From Paracoccaceae bacterium (GTDB lineage Bacteria > Pseudomonadota > Alphaproteobacteria > Rhodobacterales > Rhodobacteraceae): a stretch of 64,000 nucleotides of DNA. This document shows, one piece after another, positions 1 through 8,906 of the stretch (position 1 is its first letter; each line of letters starts with the position of its first letter). The stretch covers positions 216,434-280,433 of the forward strand of contig JASBTX010000038.1 of assembly GCA_030148225.1 (NCBI GenBank), in the 5' to 3' direction. The notes below the pieces were generated by a model, which had not been told where the DNA came from, did not search any database, and was given only the letters and a program-made list of their open reading frames with translations. The position numbers and the translations under genes were made by a program.

Positions 1-1713
1 GACGGGCTGGCGGCGCTGGCGCGCGCGGGCTGGGTGCCGCCAGAGGTGGCAACCGAGTTAAGCGCGATCTACACCGAACATCGCCGGATCGAGCACCGGC
101 TGCAAATGGTCAATGACGCGCAGACCCACAGCCTGCCCCAGACGGAAGAGGGGTTTCGCCGTCTGGCCTGTCTGAGCGGTGAGGGTGACGTGACGGCGCT
201 GCGCGGGGCGCTGCGTGCGCGTCTTGCACGCGTGGCGGAACTGACCGAAGATTTTTTCGAAACCCGCGCCGCTGCCCCCCGCGAGGTTTCGCTGGCGCAT
301 GAGCAGATCACCGAACACTGGCCCAGCTATCCGGCGCTGCGCAGTCAGCGCGCGCAGGCCATATTCGACCGGCTGCGCCCCGATATCCTGTCGCGGCTCG
401 AGCGCGCCTCCAAACCGCAAGAGGCGCTGGTCCAGTTCGACCGGTTCCTCTCTGGCCTGCCGGCGGGGGTGCAGCTCTTCTCGCTTTTCGAGGCCAATCC
501 CCAGATCCTTGACCTGCTGGTCGATATCTGCGCCGCCGCGCCGGGGCTGGCACGGTATCTTTCCCGCCATTCGGGTGTGCTTGATGCGGTTCTGGGCGGT
601 GATTTCTTCAGCGACTGGCCGGGGCGGGCGGGTCTGGACCGACTGGTCAGCGATGCGCTGGCCCCGCTGGACGACTATGAGGCCCGGCTGGAAGAGATTC
701 GCCGCTGGCGCAAGGACTGGCATTTCCGGATCGGCGTGCATCATCTGAGGGGGCTGGCGGATGCCGAAACGGCGGCGCTGCAGTATTCCGATCTGGCCGA
801 GGTAAGTCTGAACGCGGTCTGGACGCCGGTGGTAGAGGCGTTCTCGGCCCGCCATGGCCCGCTGCCGGGGCGCGGGGCGGCGGTGCTGGGGATGGGATCG
901 CTTGGCGCGCGGGCGCTGAATGCGGGTTCCGATCTTGATCTGGTCATCATCTATGACGCGGCGGGCGAAGAGATGTCTTCGGGGCGCCGGCCGCTGGCGG
1001 TAAGGCTTTATTACGCGCGGCTGACCCAGGCGCTGGTGACCGCGCTCTCGGCGCAGATGTCCGAGGGGCGGCTCTACGAGGTCGATATGCGGCTGCGCCC
1101 GTCGGGCACGCAGGGCCCGGTGGCGGCCTCGATCACCAGTTTCCGGTCTTATCAGCAAAACGAGGCATGGACATGGGAGCATCTGGCGCTGACGCGGGCG
1201 CGGCCCGTGGCCGGCAGCCCTGCATTGATGGCGGAACTGGAGGATTTCCGGGGGCAGGTGCTGGATATGGAGCGCGATCCGGCGCGCATCCGCCACGATG
1301 TCGCCGAGATGCGCGCCAAACTGGCCGCCGCCAAACCCGGCGACGGCGCATGGGAGGCGAAATCGGGTGCGGGCCGGATGACCGATATCGCGCTGGTGGC
1401 GCAGATGCTGGCGCTTCTGACGCAAAGCAGGGGACGGCGGATTTTCACCCAGCTGGAGGCCGGGGTCGCAGGCGGATGGATTTCGGATGACGAGCGCGAC
1501 GCGCTGCATATGGCCTATGGGCTTTTTGCCACGGTATCGCAGGCGGTGCGCCTGATGACGCAAAACACCGCCGATATCGGGGAACTGGGCGCGGCGGGGC
1601 ATGATTTTTTGCTGCGGGAGACTGATTTTACGTCGCTTTCCGACCTTTCCGGCGCCATGGATCGTGCCACATCACGGACCATGAACATGATCGATGATAT
1701 CCTTGCACGATGA
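1..1713 (+). CDS. glnE: Glutamine synthetase adenylyltransferase/deadenylase, C-terminal part (5' end outside window)
   Basis: The reading frame is open from base 1 (DGLAALARAGWVPPE...), so the ORF-track start at a GTG at 34 is only the first internal start and the gene begins before the window. The visible 570 residues hold the nucleotidyltransferase signature GMGSLGARALNAGSDLDLV, whose two aspartates bind metal; by order in the family this is the C-terminal adenylylation domain, followed by the usual helical tail. GlnE adenylylates and deadenylylates glutamine synthetase under PII control, in the cytoplasm. The stop overlaps the next start by four bases (ATGA). The deadenylylase half cannot be inspected. 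Family identity is firm. Confidence 0.95.
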   Translation, partial: DGLAALARAGWVPPEVATELSAIYTEHRRIEHRLQMVNDAQTHSLPQTEEGFRRLACLSGEGDVTALRGALRARLARVAELTEDFFETRAAAPREVSLAHEQITEHWPSYPALRSQRAQAIFDRLRPDILSRLERASKPQEALVQFDRFLSGLPAGVQLFSLFEANPQILDLLVDICAAAPGLARYLSRHSGVLDAVLGGDFFSDWPGRAGLDRLVSDALAPLDDYEARLEEIRRWRKDWHFRIGVHHLRGLADAETAALQYSDLAEVSLNAVWTPVVEAFSARHGPLPGRGAAVLGMGSLGARALNAGSDLDLVIIYDAAGEEMSSGRRPLAVRLYYARLTQALVTALSAQMSEGRLYEVDMRLRPSGTQGPVAASITSFRSYQQNEAWTWEHLALTRARPVAGSPALMAELEDFRGQVLDMERDPARIRHDVAEMRAKLAAAKPGDGAWEAKSGAGRMTDIALVAQMLALLTQSRGRRIFTQLEAGVAGGWISDDERDALHMAYGLFATVSQAVRLMTQNTADIGELGAAGHDFLLRETDFTSLSDLSGAMDRATSRTMNMIDDILAR

Positions 1714-2003
1714 ACAGAACGCGCGATCCCGATGACCCAAGGGGGCTGATCCGCGAAGCCTATCGCATCGCGGGTATCACGGCGGGTGAATGCCGCTCGA
1801 TCTTTCTGGACTGGGCGCTGGGGCTGCCGGCCGGGGCGGAGACGGCACCGGTGGTCGGGCGGCTATTGGCACAATATGGCGACGATGCGCCGGATCATCC
1901 GATGACGGCGGTCCTGCGGGCGGCGCTGGCCCCGCCGGCGGTGGCGCGGCGGCGCGGCGGACGCGCGGCGCGGCAGGCTGACAGGGCTCGGGGCGGGGAT
2001 TGA
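1710..2003 (+). CDS. Small conserved protein translationally coupled to glnE
   Basis: A 97-residue protein whose ATG overlaps the glnE stop codon (ATGA), so it is probably translated by coupling to glnE. The middle reads AGECRSIFLDWALGLP, a short helical-looking stretch, and the C-terminus is a low-complexity Arg/Ala/Gly tail (RRRGGRAARQADRARGGD). There is no signal peptide or membrane segment. I do not recognise a named domain. Similar small genes seem to follow glnE in relatives, but that is memory and not shown here. A link to nitrogen metabolism is suggested only by position. A convergent-gene palindrome follows immediately. Confidence 0.7.
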   Translation: MNRTRDPDDPRGLIREAYRIAGITAGECRSIFLDWALGLPAGAETAPVVGRLLAQYGDDAPDHPMTAVLRAALAPPAVARRRGGRAARQADRARGGD

Positions 2004-2012
2004 TCAGGGTTC

Positions 2013-2077
2013 AGGGGGCGCTGCCCCCTCGGACCGGTTCCCGGCCCATACCCCCGAGGTATTTTTCGAACAATGAA
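2013..2077 (+). repeat. Intergenic palindromic element, copy A
   Basis: Between two convergent genes. It consists of a hairpin with 7-bp arms (AGGGGGC/GCCCCCT), then a second hairpin (GGACCGG ttc CCGGCCC, one mismatch), then a conserved tail CCCCCGAGGTATTT...CGAACAATGAAG. Two further copies lie at 18411-18475 (reversed) and 35105-35176. The sites suggest a bidirectional terminator or REP-like element. Confidence 0.8.
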
Positions 2078-2083
2078 GCCGGG

Positions 2084-2701
2084 TCAGCTGTCGGGTTCGA
2101 TCAGGCCGAGGCCGCGCAGGTAGATGCCGATGGCACTTTCGAGCAGGTCCTCGGGCGGGAAGGGCGCGCGTGATCCGACGCCGCCCCGGGTATAAAGCTC
2201 GACCACGCCATGGCTGAGCGCCCAGATATGGGCGCTGAACATCGCCGGTGGCGGGCGTTTTTCGGGCGGGATATGTTTGGATAGCTCAACGGCGGCGTTG
2301 GTCAGCACGTCCTGGGCGCGCGAGGCGAGGTGGTTGAGATCGGGATCGGCGGCGATCGGGATCCCGCTTTCGAACATGGCGACGTAGTGGCCGGGATATT
2401 TGCGCGCAAAGGCCAGATAGGCCCGACCGGTGGTCTCGAAGGCCGCCAGCGCACCCTGATTGCCCGAGGTATAGGCATATTCCATCAGGTCGGCGAAGAT
2501 TGCGTAACCCTGTTTGGCGATCTCGATGATCAGTTCTTCGCGGCCCGAGAAATGGCGGTAGACGGCGGCGGGGGTGACACCGGCGCGCTTGGCGGCTTCG
2601 GCAAGGGTAAAGCCGGTAGGGCCCTTTTCCTCGATCAGTTTCAGCGCGCTGTCGACCAGCGCCTGTCTGAGGTTGCCGTGGTGATAGCCGCGCTTACGCA
2701 T
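2084..2701 (-). CDS. TetR/AcrR-family transcriptional regulator
   Basis: A DNA-binding repressor of about 205 residues. I place the start at [13 protein letters not shown], which gives the standard TetR N-terminus; the longer ORF reads through ppk2 in another frame. The helix-turn-helix is [22 protein letters not shown] at about residues 31-52. The C-terminal part ([18 protein letters not shown]) resembles the WHG-type ligand domain. The gene starts 8 bp inside the end of ppk2, so the two are co-transcribed and probably translationally coupled. It may control ppk2 or its own operon; the ligand is unknown. Confidence 0.9.
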   Translation of the reverse strand: MRKRGYHHGNLRQALVDSALKLIEEKGPTGFTLAEAAKRAGVTPAAVYRHFSGREELIIEIAKQGYAIFADLMEYAYTSGNQGALAAFETTGRAYLAFARKYPGHYVAMFESGIPIAADPDLNHLASRAQDVLTNAAVELSKHIPPEKRPPPAMFSAHIWALSHGVVELYTRGGVGSRAPFPPEDLLESAIGIYLRGLGLIEPDS

Positions 2702-3563
2702 TCCAGATTTCGGGGCCTCCGCAAATCTGCCGGTCGCAACTGCCGATGGCTGCGTCGTCACGCCCGGCATAGTCGATGCTGCCCAGCACGTGGCGGATCG
2801 CCGCCAGCCTTGCGCGCCGCTTGTCATCGCTGCGCACGATCGACCATGGTGCCGCGCGGGTATGGCTGCGCTCCAGCGTCTCGCGGATGGCGTCGGTATA
2901 GGCATCCCAGCGGTTCAGCCCCTCGACATCGATCCAGCTCAGTTTCCACTGTTTGAGCGGGTCACGCTCGCGTTTGAGAAACCGGTTGAGCTGTTCAGCC
3001 TGACCGACATTCAGCCAGAACTTGGTCAGGTATATCCCCTCGTCGATCAGCAGCTTTTCGAAATCGGGCACCTGACGGAAAAAGGTCTGGCGCTGGTCGG
3101 GCGTGCAGAAATCGAACACCTGCTCGACCACGCCGCGATTGTACCAGCTGCGGTCGAAAAGCGTGATTTCACCGGCGCCGGGCAACTGGCGGATATAGCG
3201 CTGGAAATACCATTCGCCCTGTTCGCGTTCGGTCGGCTTGGCCAGCGCGACCACCCGGGCGATACGGGGGTTCAGGTTCTCGCGGAAGCGCTTGATCGTG
3301 CCGCCCTTGCCCGCCGCGTCCCGGCCTTCGAAGATGATGCAGACGCGGGCGCCCGTTTCCTTGACCCAATGCTGAAGCTTGACCAGTTCGATATGAAGAA
3401 GGGCGATATCGCGTTCGTAACTTTTGCGCGGCATTTTCTCGTCATAGGGATAGCTCTGATCGAGGATGCGGTTCCTGGTGGCATTGCGGATCGCTTCCTT
3501 GACCTCGGGCGGGGCGGCGGTGTCGTAAAAGGTGCTGATCGCACCGTCAAAGGGCAGGCTCAT
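2694..3563 (-). CDS. ppk2: Polyphosphate kinase 2
   Basis: PPK2-family enzyme (289 aa) that transfers phosphate between polyphosphate and nucleoside di-/triphosphates in the cytoplasm. Visible motifs are Walker A ([13 protein letters not shown]), the lid-type segment and Walker B (LFDRSWYNR), with [18 protein letters not shown] and LTKFWLNV further on. The single-domain length is typical. AAGGA about 8 bp before the ATG supports the start. It overlaps the downstream tetR gene by 8 bp. Substrate preference (ADP, GDP or AMP) cannot be decided by eye. It may support phosphate storage or nucleotide regeneration under stress. Confidence 0.93.
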   Translation of the reverse strand: MSLPFDGAISTFYDTAAPPEVKEAIRNATRNRILDQSYPYDEKMPRKSYERDIALLHIELVKLQHWVKETGARVCIIFEGRDAAGKGGTIKRFRENLNPRIARVVALAKPTEREQGEWYFQRYIRQLPGAGEITLFDRSWYNRGVVEQVFDFCTPDQRQTFFRQVPDFEKLLIDEGIYLTKFWLNVGQAEQLNRFLKRERDPLKQWKLSWIDVEGLNRWDAYTDAIRETLERSHTRAAPWSIVRSDDKRRARLAAIRHVLGSIDYAGRDDAAIGSCDRQICGGPEIWNA

Positions 3564-3592
3564 CGGTCGGGTCCTTCTTTTGTGCCTTCAGC

Positions 3593-4615
3593 CTAGCGCC
3601 CGGGTGCGTTGCTGCGCAATCCGGCGCGGGCCGCGGCGCGGTCGATGGCAGCGAGTGTGGCCCCAGGGTCAGCATGATGGGGCATGTGACCGACACCGGG
3701 CAGCCGCGTCAGCCGGGCATCCGGTATCTGCCCCGCCAGCAGGGCCGAGTGTATGTCGGGGCCGACGGTAATATCGGCGTCGCCGTGCAGCAGTTCCACC
3801 GCAGCCTTGATATCGCCATAGCGCTCAACCATTTCAACCACCTGCGGCAGCAACGTCTGCACCTGACGCGCATTGGCCAGCAGCGCCCCCCGCCTGAGCG
3901 TGAGGGGTACGCCGAAATGCGCGCCATACCCGTCCGGCACGGCCTGCGGTGCAAAGACCCCGGCGAGGCTGGCATCGATGACGCGCTCGGGTGTCAGTGT
4001 CGTGACGAAACCGGCCAGAAGCGACCCCAGCACCGGATGGCCCATGATCGGGTAATAGGGTGAGAGGCCGCCCTCCCAGGGGTTGGAGACCGCGCCAAGC
4101 CCGACCAGACCGACCACCTGATCGGGCGCGTCAATGGCCCATCTGAGCGCCACGGCCCCGCCAAAGGAATGGCCCACCAGAATTGCCCGCTCGACCCCCA
4201 GCATCCGCGCCGCGCGTGACAGGATAAGGGCCTGTTCGGTCAGGCTCTCTGCCCTGGCCTGAAAGAACCGGCGATAGCCGGGCAGGCGGTCGGAATAGCC
4301 CAGCCCCGGTCGGTCAAAGGCGATCACGCGATAGGTGTCGGCCAGGCGATCCATCAGGTCAAAGGTGAAATCCCGGCTGCTGCCACCAGCCCCATGCAAC
4401 AGGATCACCACCGGGCCTGCGCCGCGCTCTACATAGTGGATGCGCGTGCCGTCCACGCTCAGGAACCGGCCCTCGGGCGGAAATTCGGCGCGGGCGCGTT
4501 TCTCGACGCTGCCGGCCCACAGGTTGACGCCGCCGATCAGCACCAGAAGGATCAGCGCCGGCAGCACAAGGGCCATGAAAATCAGCCGCCTAGGTCCCGA
4601 TTTTCGCGATGTCAT
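3593..4615 (-). CDS. Membrane-anchored alpha/beta hydrolase
   Basis: A 340-residue alpha/beta-fold hydrolase. An N-terminal hydrophobic helix ([19 protein letters not shown]) should anchor it with the catalytic domain outside the cytoplasm. The oxyanion region is LLHGAGGSS, the nucleophile elbow is VGHSFGGA, and the acid and His are likely in HGDADITV and GVGHMPHH. The start at 4615 overlaps metA by 26 bp, but an internal ATG at 4576 directly before the hydrophobic helix is also possible and no clear ribosome site decides. The substrate is unknown; lipase, esterase and dehalogenase-like activities are all compatible. Confidence 0.85.
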   Translation of the reverse strand: MTSRKSGPRRLIFMALVLPALILLVLIGGVNLWAGSVEKRARAEFPPEGRFLSVDGTRIHYVERGAGPVVILLHGAGGSSRDFTFDLMDRLADTYRVIAFDRPGLGYSDRLPGYRRFFQARAESLTEQALILSRAARMLGVERAILVGHSFGGAVALRWAIDAPDQVVGLVGLGAVSNPWEGGLSPYYPIMGHPVLGSLLAGFVTTLTPERVIDASLAGVFAPQAVPDGYGAHFGVPLTLRRGALLANARQVQTLLPQVVEMVERYGDIKAAVELLHGDADITVGPDIHSALLAGQIPDARLTRLPGVGHMPHHADPGATLAAIDRAAARAGLRSNAPGR

Positions 4616-5507
4616 ATGGCGTGGACTGATAGATCATGTTGATCCAGTTGCCGTAAAGCAGATGGGCGTGGCTGCGCCACCGGTTCTGGGGCGGCTGCGA
4701 CGGATCATCGCCGGGATAGTAATTCGTGGGCACGTTGATCGGTGTGCCGTTTTCAATATCGCGGTCATATTCCTGTTTCAGCGTCTCGTCGTCATATTCG
4801 AAATGATTGAATATATATATGGCCCGGTGATCGGGATCTTCCACAAGGCAGGGACCTGTATCGTCCGAGCCCAGCAGCGTTTTCAGTCCGCCCGCAGCGT
4901 CGATCTCGGGCTGGCGCATTTCCGTCCAGCGGCTGACCGGGATCACGCAATCATCCGAAAACCCCCTGAGATAGACCGAGGATTTCGCGAGGTTGCGGTG
5001 GCGGAAACAGCCAAAGGCCTTGGCGGGCAGCATGTGTTTGGGGATGTCGTGAAAATAATACATCATCGCCATGCCGCCCCAGCAGACACCGAATGTCGAA
5101 TGCACGTGGCTCTGGGTCCAGTCCATCACCTCTTTCAGCTCATCCCAATAGGTGACCTCTTCGAAGGGCAGATGTTCGATGGGTGCACCGGTGATGATCA
5201 GCCCGTCGAATTTCTCGTCCCGGACCTCGCGGAAGGGGCGATAAAACTCCTCCATATGCGCGGCGGCGGTGTTTCGGGAATAATGCTCGCTCATGCGGAT
5301 GAGGCTTAGTTCGATCTGCAGCGGTGTTGCGCCGATCAGACGGGCGAACTGGGTCTCGGTCTGAATTTTCTTGGGCATCAGGTTCAAAAGCCCGATCCTG
5401 AGCGGCCGGATATCCTGACGCGCCGCATCCGAACGCGACATGACCATGACGCCCTCGTCATTGAGCACGTCAAAGGCAGGCAGCGTCGCGGGCAGTGTTA
5501 TCGGCAT
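4590..5507 (-). CDS. metA: Homoserine O-acetyltransferase (MetA family)
   Basis: MetA acylates homoserine in the first committed step of methionine synthesis. Catalytic Cys142 is in [13 protein letters not shown], and the family start [15 protein letters not shown] is intact. Aligning by length with E. coli MetA, residue 111 is Glu ([12 protein letters not shown]) where E. coli has Gly. That position is reported to separate acetyl- from succinyl-transferases, so acetyl-CoA is the predicted donor although many annotations say succinyl. AAGGAG lies 7 bp before the ATG. Only 26 bp separate it from the upstream ATPase gene, so there is no room for a SAM riboswitch directly in front. Confidence 0.95.
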   Translation of the reverse strand: MPITLPATLPAFDVLNDEGVMVMSRSDAARQDIRPLRIGLLNLMPKKIQTETQFARLIGATPLQIELSLIRMSEHYSRNTAAAHMEEFYRPFREVRDEKFDGLIITGAPIEHLPFEEVTYWDELKEVMDWTQSHVHSTFGVCWGGMAMMYYFHDIPKHMLPAKAFGCFRHRNLAKSSVYLRGFSDDCVIPVSRWTEMRQPEIDAAGGLKTLLGSDDTGPCLVEDPDHRAIYIFNHFEYDDETLKQEYDRDIENGTPINVPTNYYPGDDPSQPPQNRWRSHAHLLYGNWINMIYQSTPYDIAKIGT

Positions 5508-5533
5508 TCTCGGGCTCCTTCGGCTGTCAGGAC

Positions 5534-6406
5534 CTAGGCAGGTTGGGGTGCATTGCCAAGGGTGCGGGCGATCAGATCGACAAAACCGGGCGCGTCGCGC
5601 ACACCGGCGATATCGGCCGCATCGACCGCCACACCCCAGTTTTCCGCGATCCGGCGATAGAGCGGCTGACGGTGCGAAAGCGCGTTGCGATAGGTCCAGC
5701 GCACAAAGGCATCCGGGTCGACCTCGTCGGCTTCAAGCCCTTTGAGTTCCAGATATTCGCGCCATGACCGGTTGAGGAAATCCGGGTGGTAATACATGGG
5801 CTTGGGCGCCTTGTCGAAGCGGCGCGACAACTCGTCGGCATGCGCGTCAGAGCCGCGTATCCAGATCAGCAGCGCCACTTCCGACAGCGCGCGCAGCACC
5901 GGATCATCCGGATCATCGGGATCGACCACCTCGCAGATCGATCCGCTGGTGTCGCAGACGAAATGCGGATAGCTGTAAATATCCTGACTGCGGCGGATGA
6001 AATGTGCCGTATCCATCAGCGCGGCGATTTCGGCGGCGCGGTGCTGATCCTGACGGCGCGCGTATTCATCGAAGGCCAGCCCGCCCTTTTCCGGATTGCC
6101 CGGTTTTCCCAGATAGGTCGACAGGGGTGCCAGATTTTCAAAGCTGATATTGGAGCCGATAAAGATGGAATCAGTGCGCAGCAACTCGGCCAGAAAGGGC
6201 GATTTCATCGCTTCTTTCTTGGCGTTGTCGGCAATCGCCTCGCCCAGATAACGGGTGCCAATGCGGTAATCGACCGAATAGTGATACCAGCCGCCGCTGT
6301 CGCGCAGCATCTGCGAGATATAGGTCTTGCCCAGCCCTGACATACCCAAAAGAACGATGCGCCGGTTCCCGGCACCCAGCCATTCCTCTGCGGTCTGATA
6401 AATCAT
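5534..6406 (-). CDS. P-loop ATPase of unknown role
   Basis: A 290-residue protein with an N-terminal Walker A motif GMSGLGKT (about residues 21-28) and a kinase-like layout. Other landmarks are [30 protein letters not shown] and [11 protein letters not shown]. There is no signal or membrane segment. A good ribosome site (AGGAAGG) precedes the ATG. The gene lies just upstream of metA in the same direction and is probably co-transcribed. I recall the family as conserved in Rhodobacterales and annotated only as ATPase. No substrate can be named; a small-molecule kinase is possible but unproven. Confidence 0.75.
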   Translation of the reverse strand: MIYQTAEEWLGAGNRRIVLLGMSGLGKTYISQMLRDSGGWYHYSVDYRIGTRYLGEAIADNAKKEAMKSPFLAELLRTDSIFIGSNISFENLAPLSTYLGKPGNPEKGGLAFDEYARRQDQHRAAEIAALMDTAHFIRRSQDIYSYPHFVCDTSGSICEVVDPDDPDDPVLRALSEVALLIWIRGSDAHADELSRRFDKAPKPMYYHPDFLNRSWREYLELKGLEADEVDPDAFVRWTYRNALSHRQPLYRRIAENWGVAVDAADIAGVRDAPGFVDLIARTLGNAPQPA

Positions 6407-6455
6407 CTTCTGCCCTTCCTGATGGCCGATTGCCTACAGGCAAGGCGCGCACCGT

Positions 6456-7373
6456 TCAAACAGAAATGCGTCGCCGGATCGTCCGCACTGCGCGCCCGTC
6501 GATGACGATCAGCCCTGCAGCCAGCAGCAGAAAGCCCAGATAGGCGGCACCGGGCAGCGTCTCATCGCGAAACCAGACCCCCAGCACGATGGCCACCGGC
6601 GGGATCAGCAGCGTGCACAGCATCAGATTGCCGCTGCCGGCCATGGCAAGGACGCGGTAATAGAGCAGATAGGCCAGCGCCGTCCCCAGAACCGAGAAAT
6701 AGGCAATCGCCCCCCATGTTGCAGGTGCGAGCGTCAGCGACGGCACGCCCTCGATCAGCAGTGTCGCGGGCAGGATGATCAGGCAGGAGCCGCTCAGCAT
6801 GCCCGCTGCCGCCAGTTCCGGCGCCAGACCGCCCAGCATCCTGCGCGCCCAGACCGATGCCGCCGCGTATGAAAGCGCGCCGCCCAATATGGCGATCTGC
6901 GCCAGAGAGGCGGGATCAAAGGACCAGAGCGCCTCGATCCCGATGGCGGTGACAACACCCAGAAAACCCAGCAGAACACCGGTCAGCCTGCGCCCGGTCA
7001 GCCGCTCGTCGGCAAAAAACAGCGTCGCCAGCAAGACCCCGAATATCGCCGTCGCGGCATTGAAGATCGAGGTCAGCCCCGACGCGACATAAAGCTGGCC
7101 CCAGGCCATCAGCGAAAACGGCAGGACATTGTTCAAAAGCCCCATTACCAGAAAGGCCAGCCACGGCCCGGCCCCGCGCGGCAGGGCAATGCCGCGCAGC
7201 CAGACCACGAGCCAGAGGACCAGCGTCGCCCAGAATACGCGATGCGCGACCGAGGTCAGGAACCCGATCTCGTCCAGCGCGATGCGGATCGACAGGAATG
7301 ACCCGCCCCAGATCAGGGCCAAAAGGATCAGTTCGGCCCATGCGCGGGGCGTGAGAATCTTCTGTGCGTTCAT
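6456..7373 (-). CDS. EamA/DMT-family transporter (first of two)
   Basis: A 305-residue integral membrane protein with two EamA repeats (about ten helices). Typical landmarks are LIWGGSFLSIRIALDEI at the start of repeat one and AALSYAAASVWARRM-type sequence at the start of repeat two. Such proteins export small metabolites or amino acids across the inner membrane. A second EamA gene lies directly upstream in the same orientation, but the two sequences differ clearly, so this is not a recent duplication. Substrate unknown. Confidence 0.88.
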   Translation of the reverse strand: MNAQKILTPRAWAELILLALIWGGSFLSIRIALDEIGFLTSVAHRVFWATLVLWLVVWLRGIALPRGAGPWLAFLVMGLLNNVLPFSLMAWGQLYVASGLTSIFNAATAIFGVLLATLFFADERLTGRRLTGVLLGFLGVVTAIGIEALWSFDPASLAQIAILGGALSYAAASVWARRMLGGLAPELAAAGMLSGSCLIILPATLLIEGVPSLTLAPATWGAIAYFSVLGTALAYLLYYRVLAMAGSGNLMLCTLLIPPVAIVLGVWFRDETLPGAAYLGFLLLAAGLIVIDGRAVRTIRRRISV

Positions 7374-7421
7374 GGCATCTTGCTAGCGTGGGATCAGGCC
7401 CGTGGCGATCCGGAACCTGCG

Positions 7422-8360
7422 CTATCCGACAGGCCGTCGCCCCCGCTGTTCCTGCCAGATATTGAGGTAATTGGCCGCGAATATCACGACCGCCCCCAGC
7501 AAGATCCACATGTCCAGCGCCTCGTTATAAACAAGCGCGCCGATGATGGCGATCACCGGCAGGCGCATGAAATCCATCGGCGTAACGATCGAGGCCGGCG
7601 CAAGCCTGAGCGCCATCGTCAGGCAAAGATGGGCAAACAACCCCGCAAGCCCCACCAGCACCACCCAGGGCCAGAGCGCCAGCGCGGGCCATGCGCCATC
7701 ACCGTCCCGGAACACCATGATCGTGCCAAAAAGCGCCTGCAGAACCGTGAGCCAGAAAAGGATCGAGGTGACGTTTTCGCTCCGTGTCAGCATCTTGGTA
7801 AATATCGCCGCCCCGGCAAAGCCGATGGCCGCCAGCGCCGCCGCAATCACACCGATACCGATTGTCACCGCGCCGGGCTGTGTGACGATCAGGACACCCC
7901 CAAACCCCAGCAGCACCGACAGCACCCGCACCCGCGTCAATGCTTCGCCCAGCAAAAGCGGTGCCGCCAGCGCCACCCAGATCGGCACGGTGAATTCCAG
8001 CGCAAAAAGCTGCGCCAGCGGGATCAGGGGCAGGGCAAAGAACCACAGGTTCTGACCGGCGAAATGGCTGATATTGCGGATGAAATGCAGGCCCATCCGG
8101 CGCGCGCGTATCTCGCCCAGCCGCCCGGTGCCCCATGCCACACCGACCACGACCGCAATCCCGATATAGGACCGGTACATCATGATCTCGAACGTATCGA
8201 GAGCCGGCGCCAATACCCGCCCGGCAATCGCCATGGACGAAAACGACACCATCGCCCCCAACATCCAGATTGCCGCCCGCCCGGGACGGGAAGCGGTCAT
8301 GGGGTGTCCGATTTCACCGCCTTGTCTGCTTTTTGATTTTTCAGCGGCGACATTAGCCAT
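7422..8360 (-). CDS. EamA/DMT-family transporter (second of two)
   Basis: A 312-residue ten-helix drug/metabolite transporter, with AAIWMLGAMVSFSSMAIAGRVL opening the first repeat and ALAAIGFAGAAIFTKML opening the second. The start at 8360 has AGGAA about 7 bp upstream; an internal ATG at 8300 (MTASRPGR) gives the more usual N-terminus but a weaker ribosome site. The sequence just upstream becomes AT-rich, so this gene marks the left edge of the accessory island. Substrate unknown. Confidence 0.87.
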   Translation of the reverse strand: MANVAAEKSKSRQGGEIGHPMTASRPGRAAIWMLGAMVSFSSMAIAGRVLAPALDTFEIMMYRSYIGIAVVVGVAWGTGRLGEIRARRMGLHFIRNISHFAGQNLWFFALPLIPLAQLFALEFTVPIWVALAAPLLLGEALTRVRVLSVLLGFGGVLIVTQPGAVTIGIGVIAAALAAIGFAGAAIFTKMLTRSENVTSILFWLTVLQALFGTIMVFRDGDGAWPALALWPWVVLVGLAGLFAHLCLTMALRLAPASIVTPMDFMRLPVIAIIGALVYNEALDMWILLGAVVIFAANYLNIWQEQRGRRPVG

Positions 8361-8906
8361 AGGTAAGTTCCTGAACCTCTTGGCGTCGGCGTCTGATCCT
8401 TAAGGTGCAAATCTGTCTTGCCGATACTTTATCGACGACCCGAGGCCAAAAATTGCGAGCCATGCTCGTGGATCTTCCACCCATGAAGTTGCTCCTTTGT
8501 TCTTGGTAGTAAACTGATTAATGATAGCAAATAGGCGTTTATAGAAATTTTCTGATCTCTGGTTTGTCGTTTTGATCTGATCGAACTGAAATCGAAATTT
8601 GGTAGGCGTACTACCATCAAACGAGCGGTCGTATTAAATCTCAGCGGAACACTAGAATAATCAACTGATGGTAGTAAAGCCAAAGTAGAATAGAATTATT
8701 GAGACTGATTATCTCTCATCTTTGACCATCAAAATTGAGAAGCCTGCTTTGGTTTTTTGCAATGCCTCTATTGGTTAATTCTGATAGAAGATAGAGTAGA
8801 AGCCAACGAGCGGTCAGCGGCATAGTGACATCTATTGTCCGCGCAAATATTATACATGTGGTTGGTGTGCGCACATGCATATACAAGGCGAGGAACAAAG
8901 CTAAAA
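8361..8906. other. AT-rich intergenic stretch at the left edge of the island
   Basis: No convincing gene. Base composition switches abruptly from GC-rich to AT-rich near 8440. There is an 11-bp perfect inverted repeat (TACTACCATCA at 8609-8619, TGATGGTAGTA at 8666-8676) and an 11-bp direct repeat (AACGAGCGGTC at 8620-8630 and 8805-8815). The two minus-strand ORFs here (84 and 81 aa) have no recognisable features. The promoter of the deacetylase gene should lie in the right part. Confidence 0.5.

Noticed and set aside
58-1602. 514-codon minus-strand ORF opposite glnE
   Set aside because: Antisense to GlnE with biased composition and no recognisable domain.
6430-6443. TTGCCTACAGGCAA upstream of the P-loop ATPase gene as a third nitrogen operator
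   Set aside because: Arms resemble the 19-bp palindrome but the spacing is five bases shorter and the TAA/TTA core is missing.
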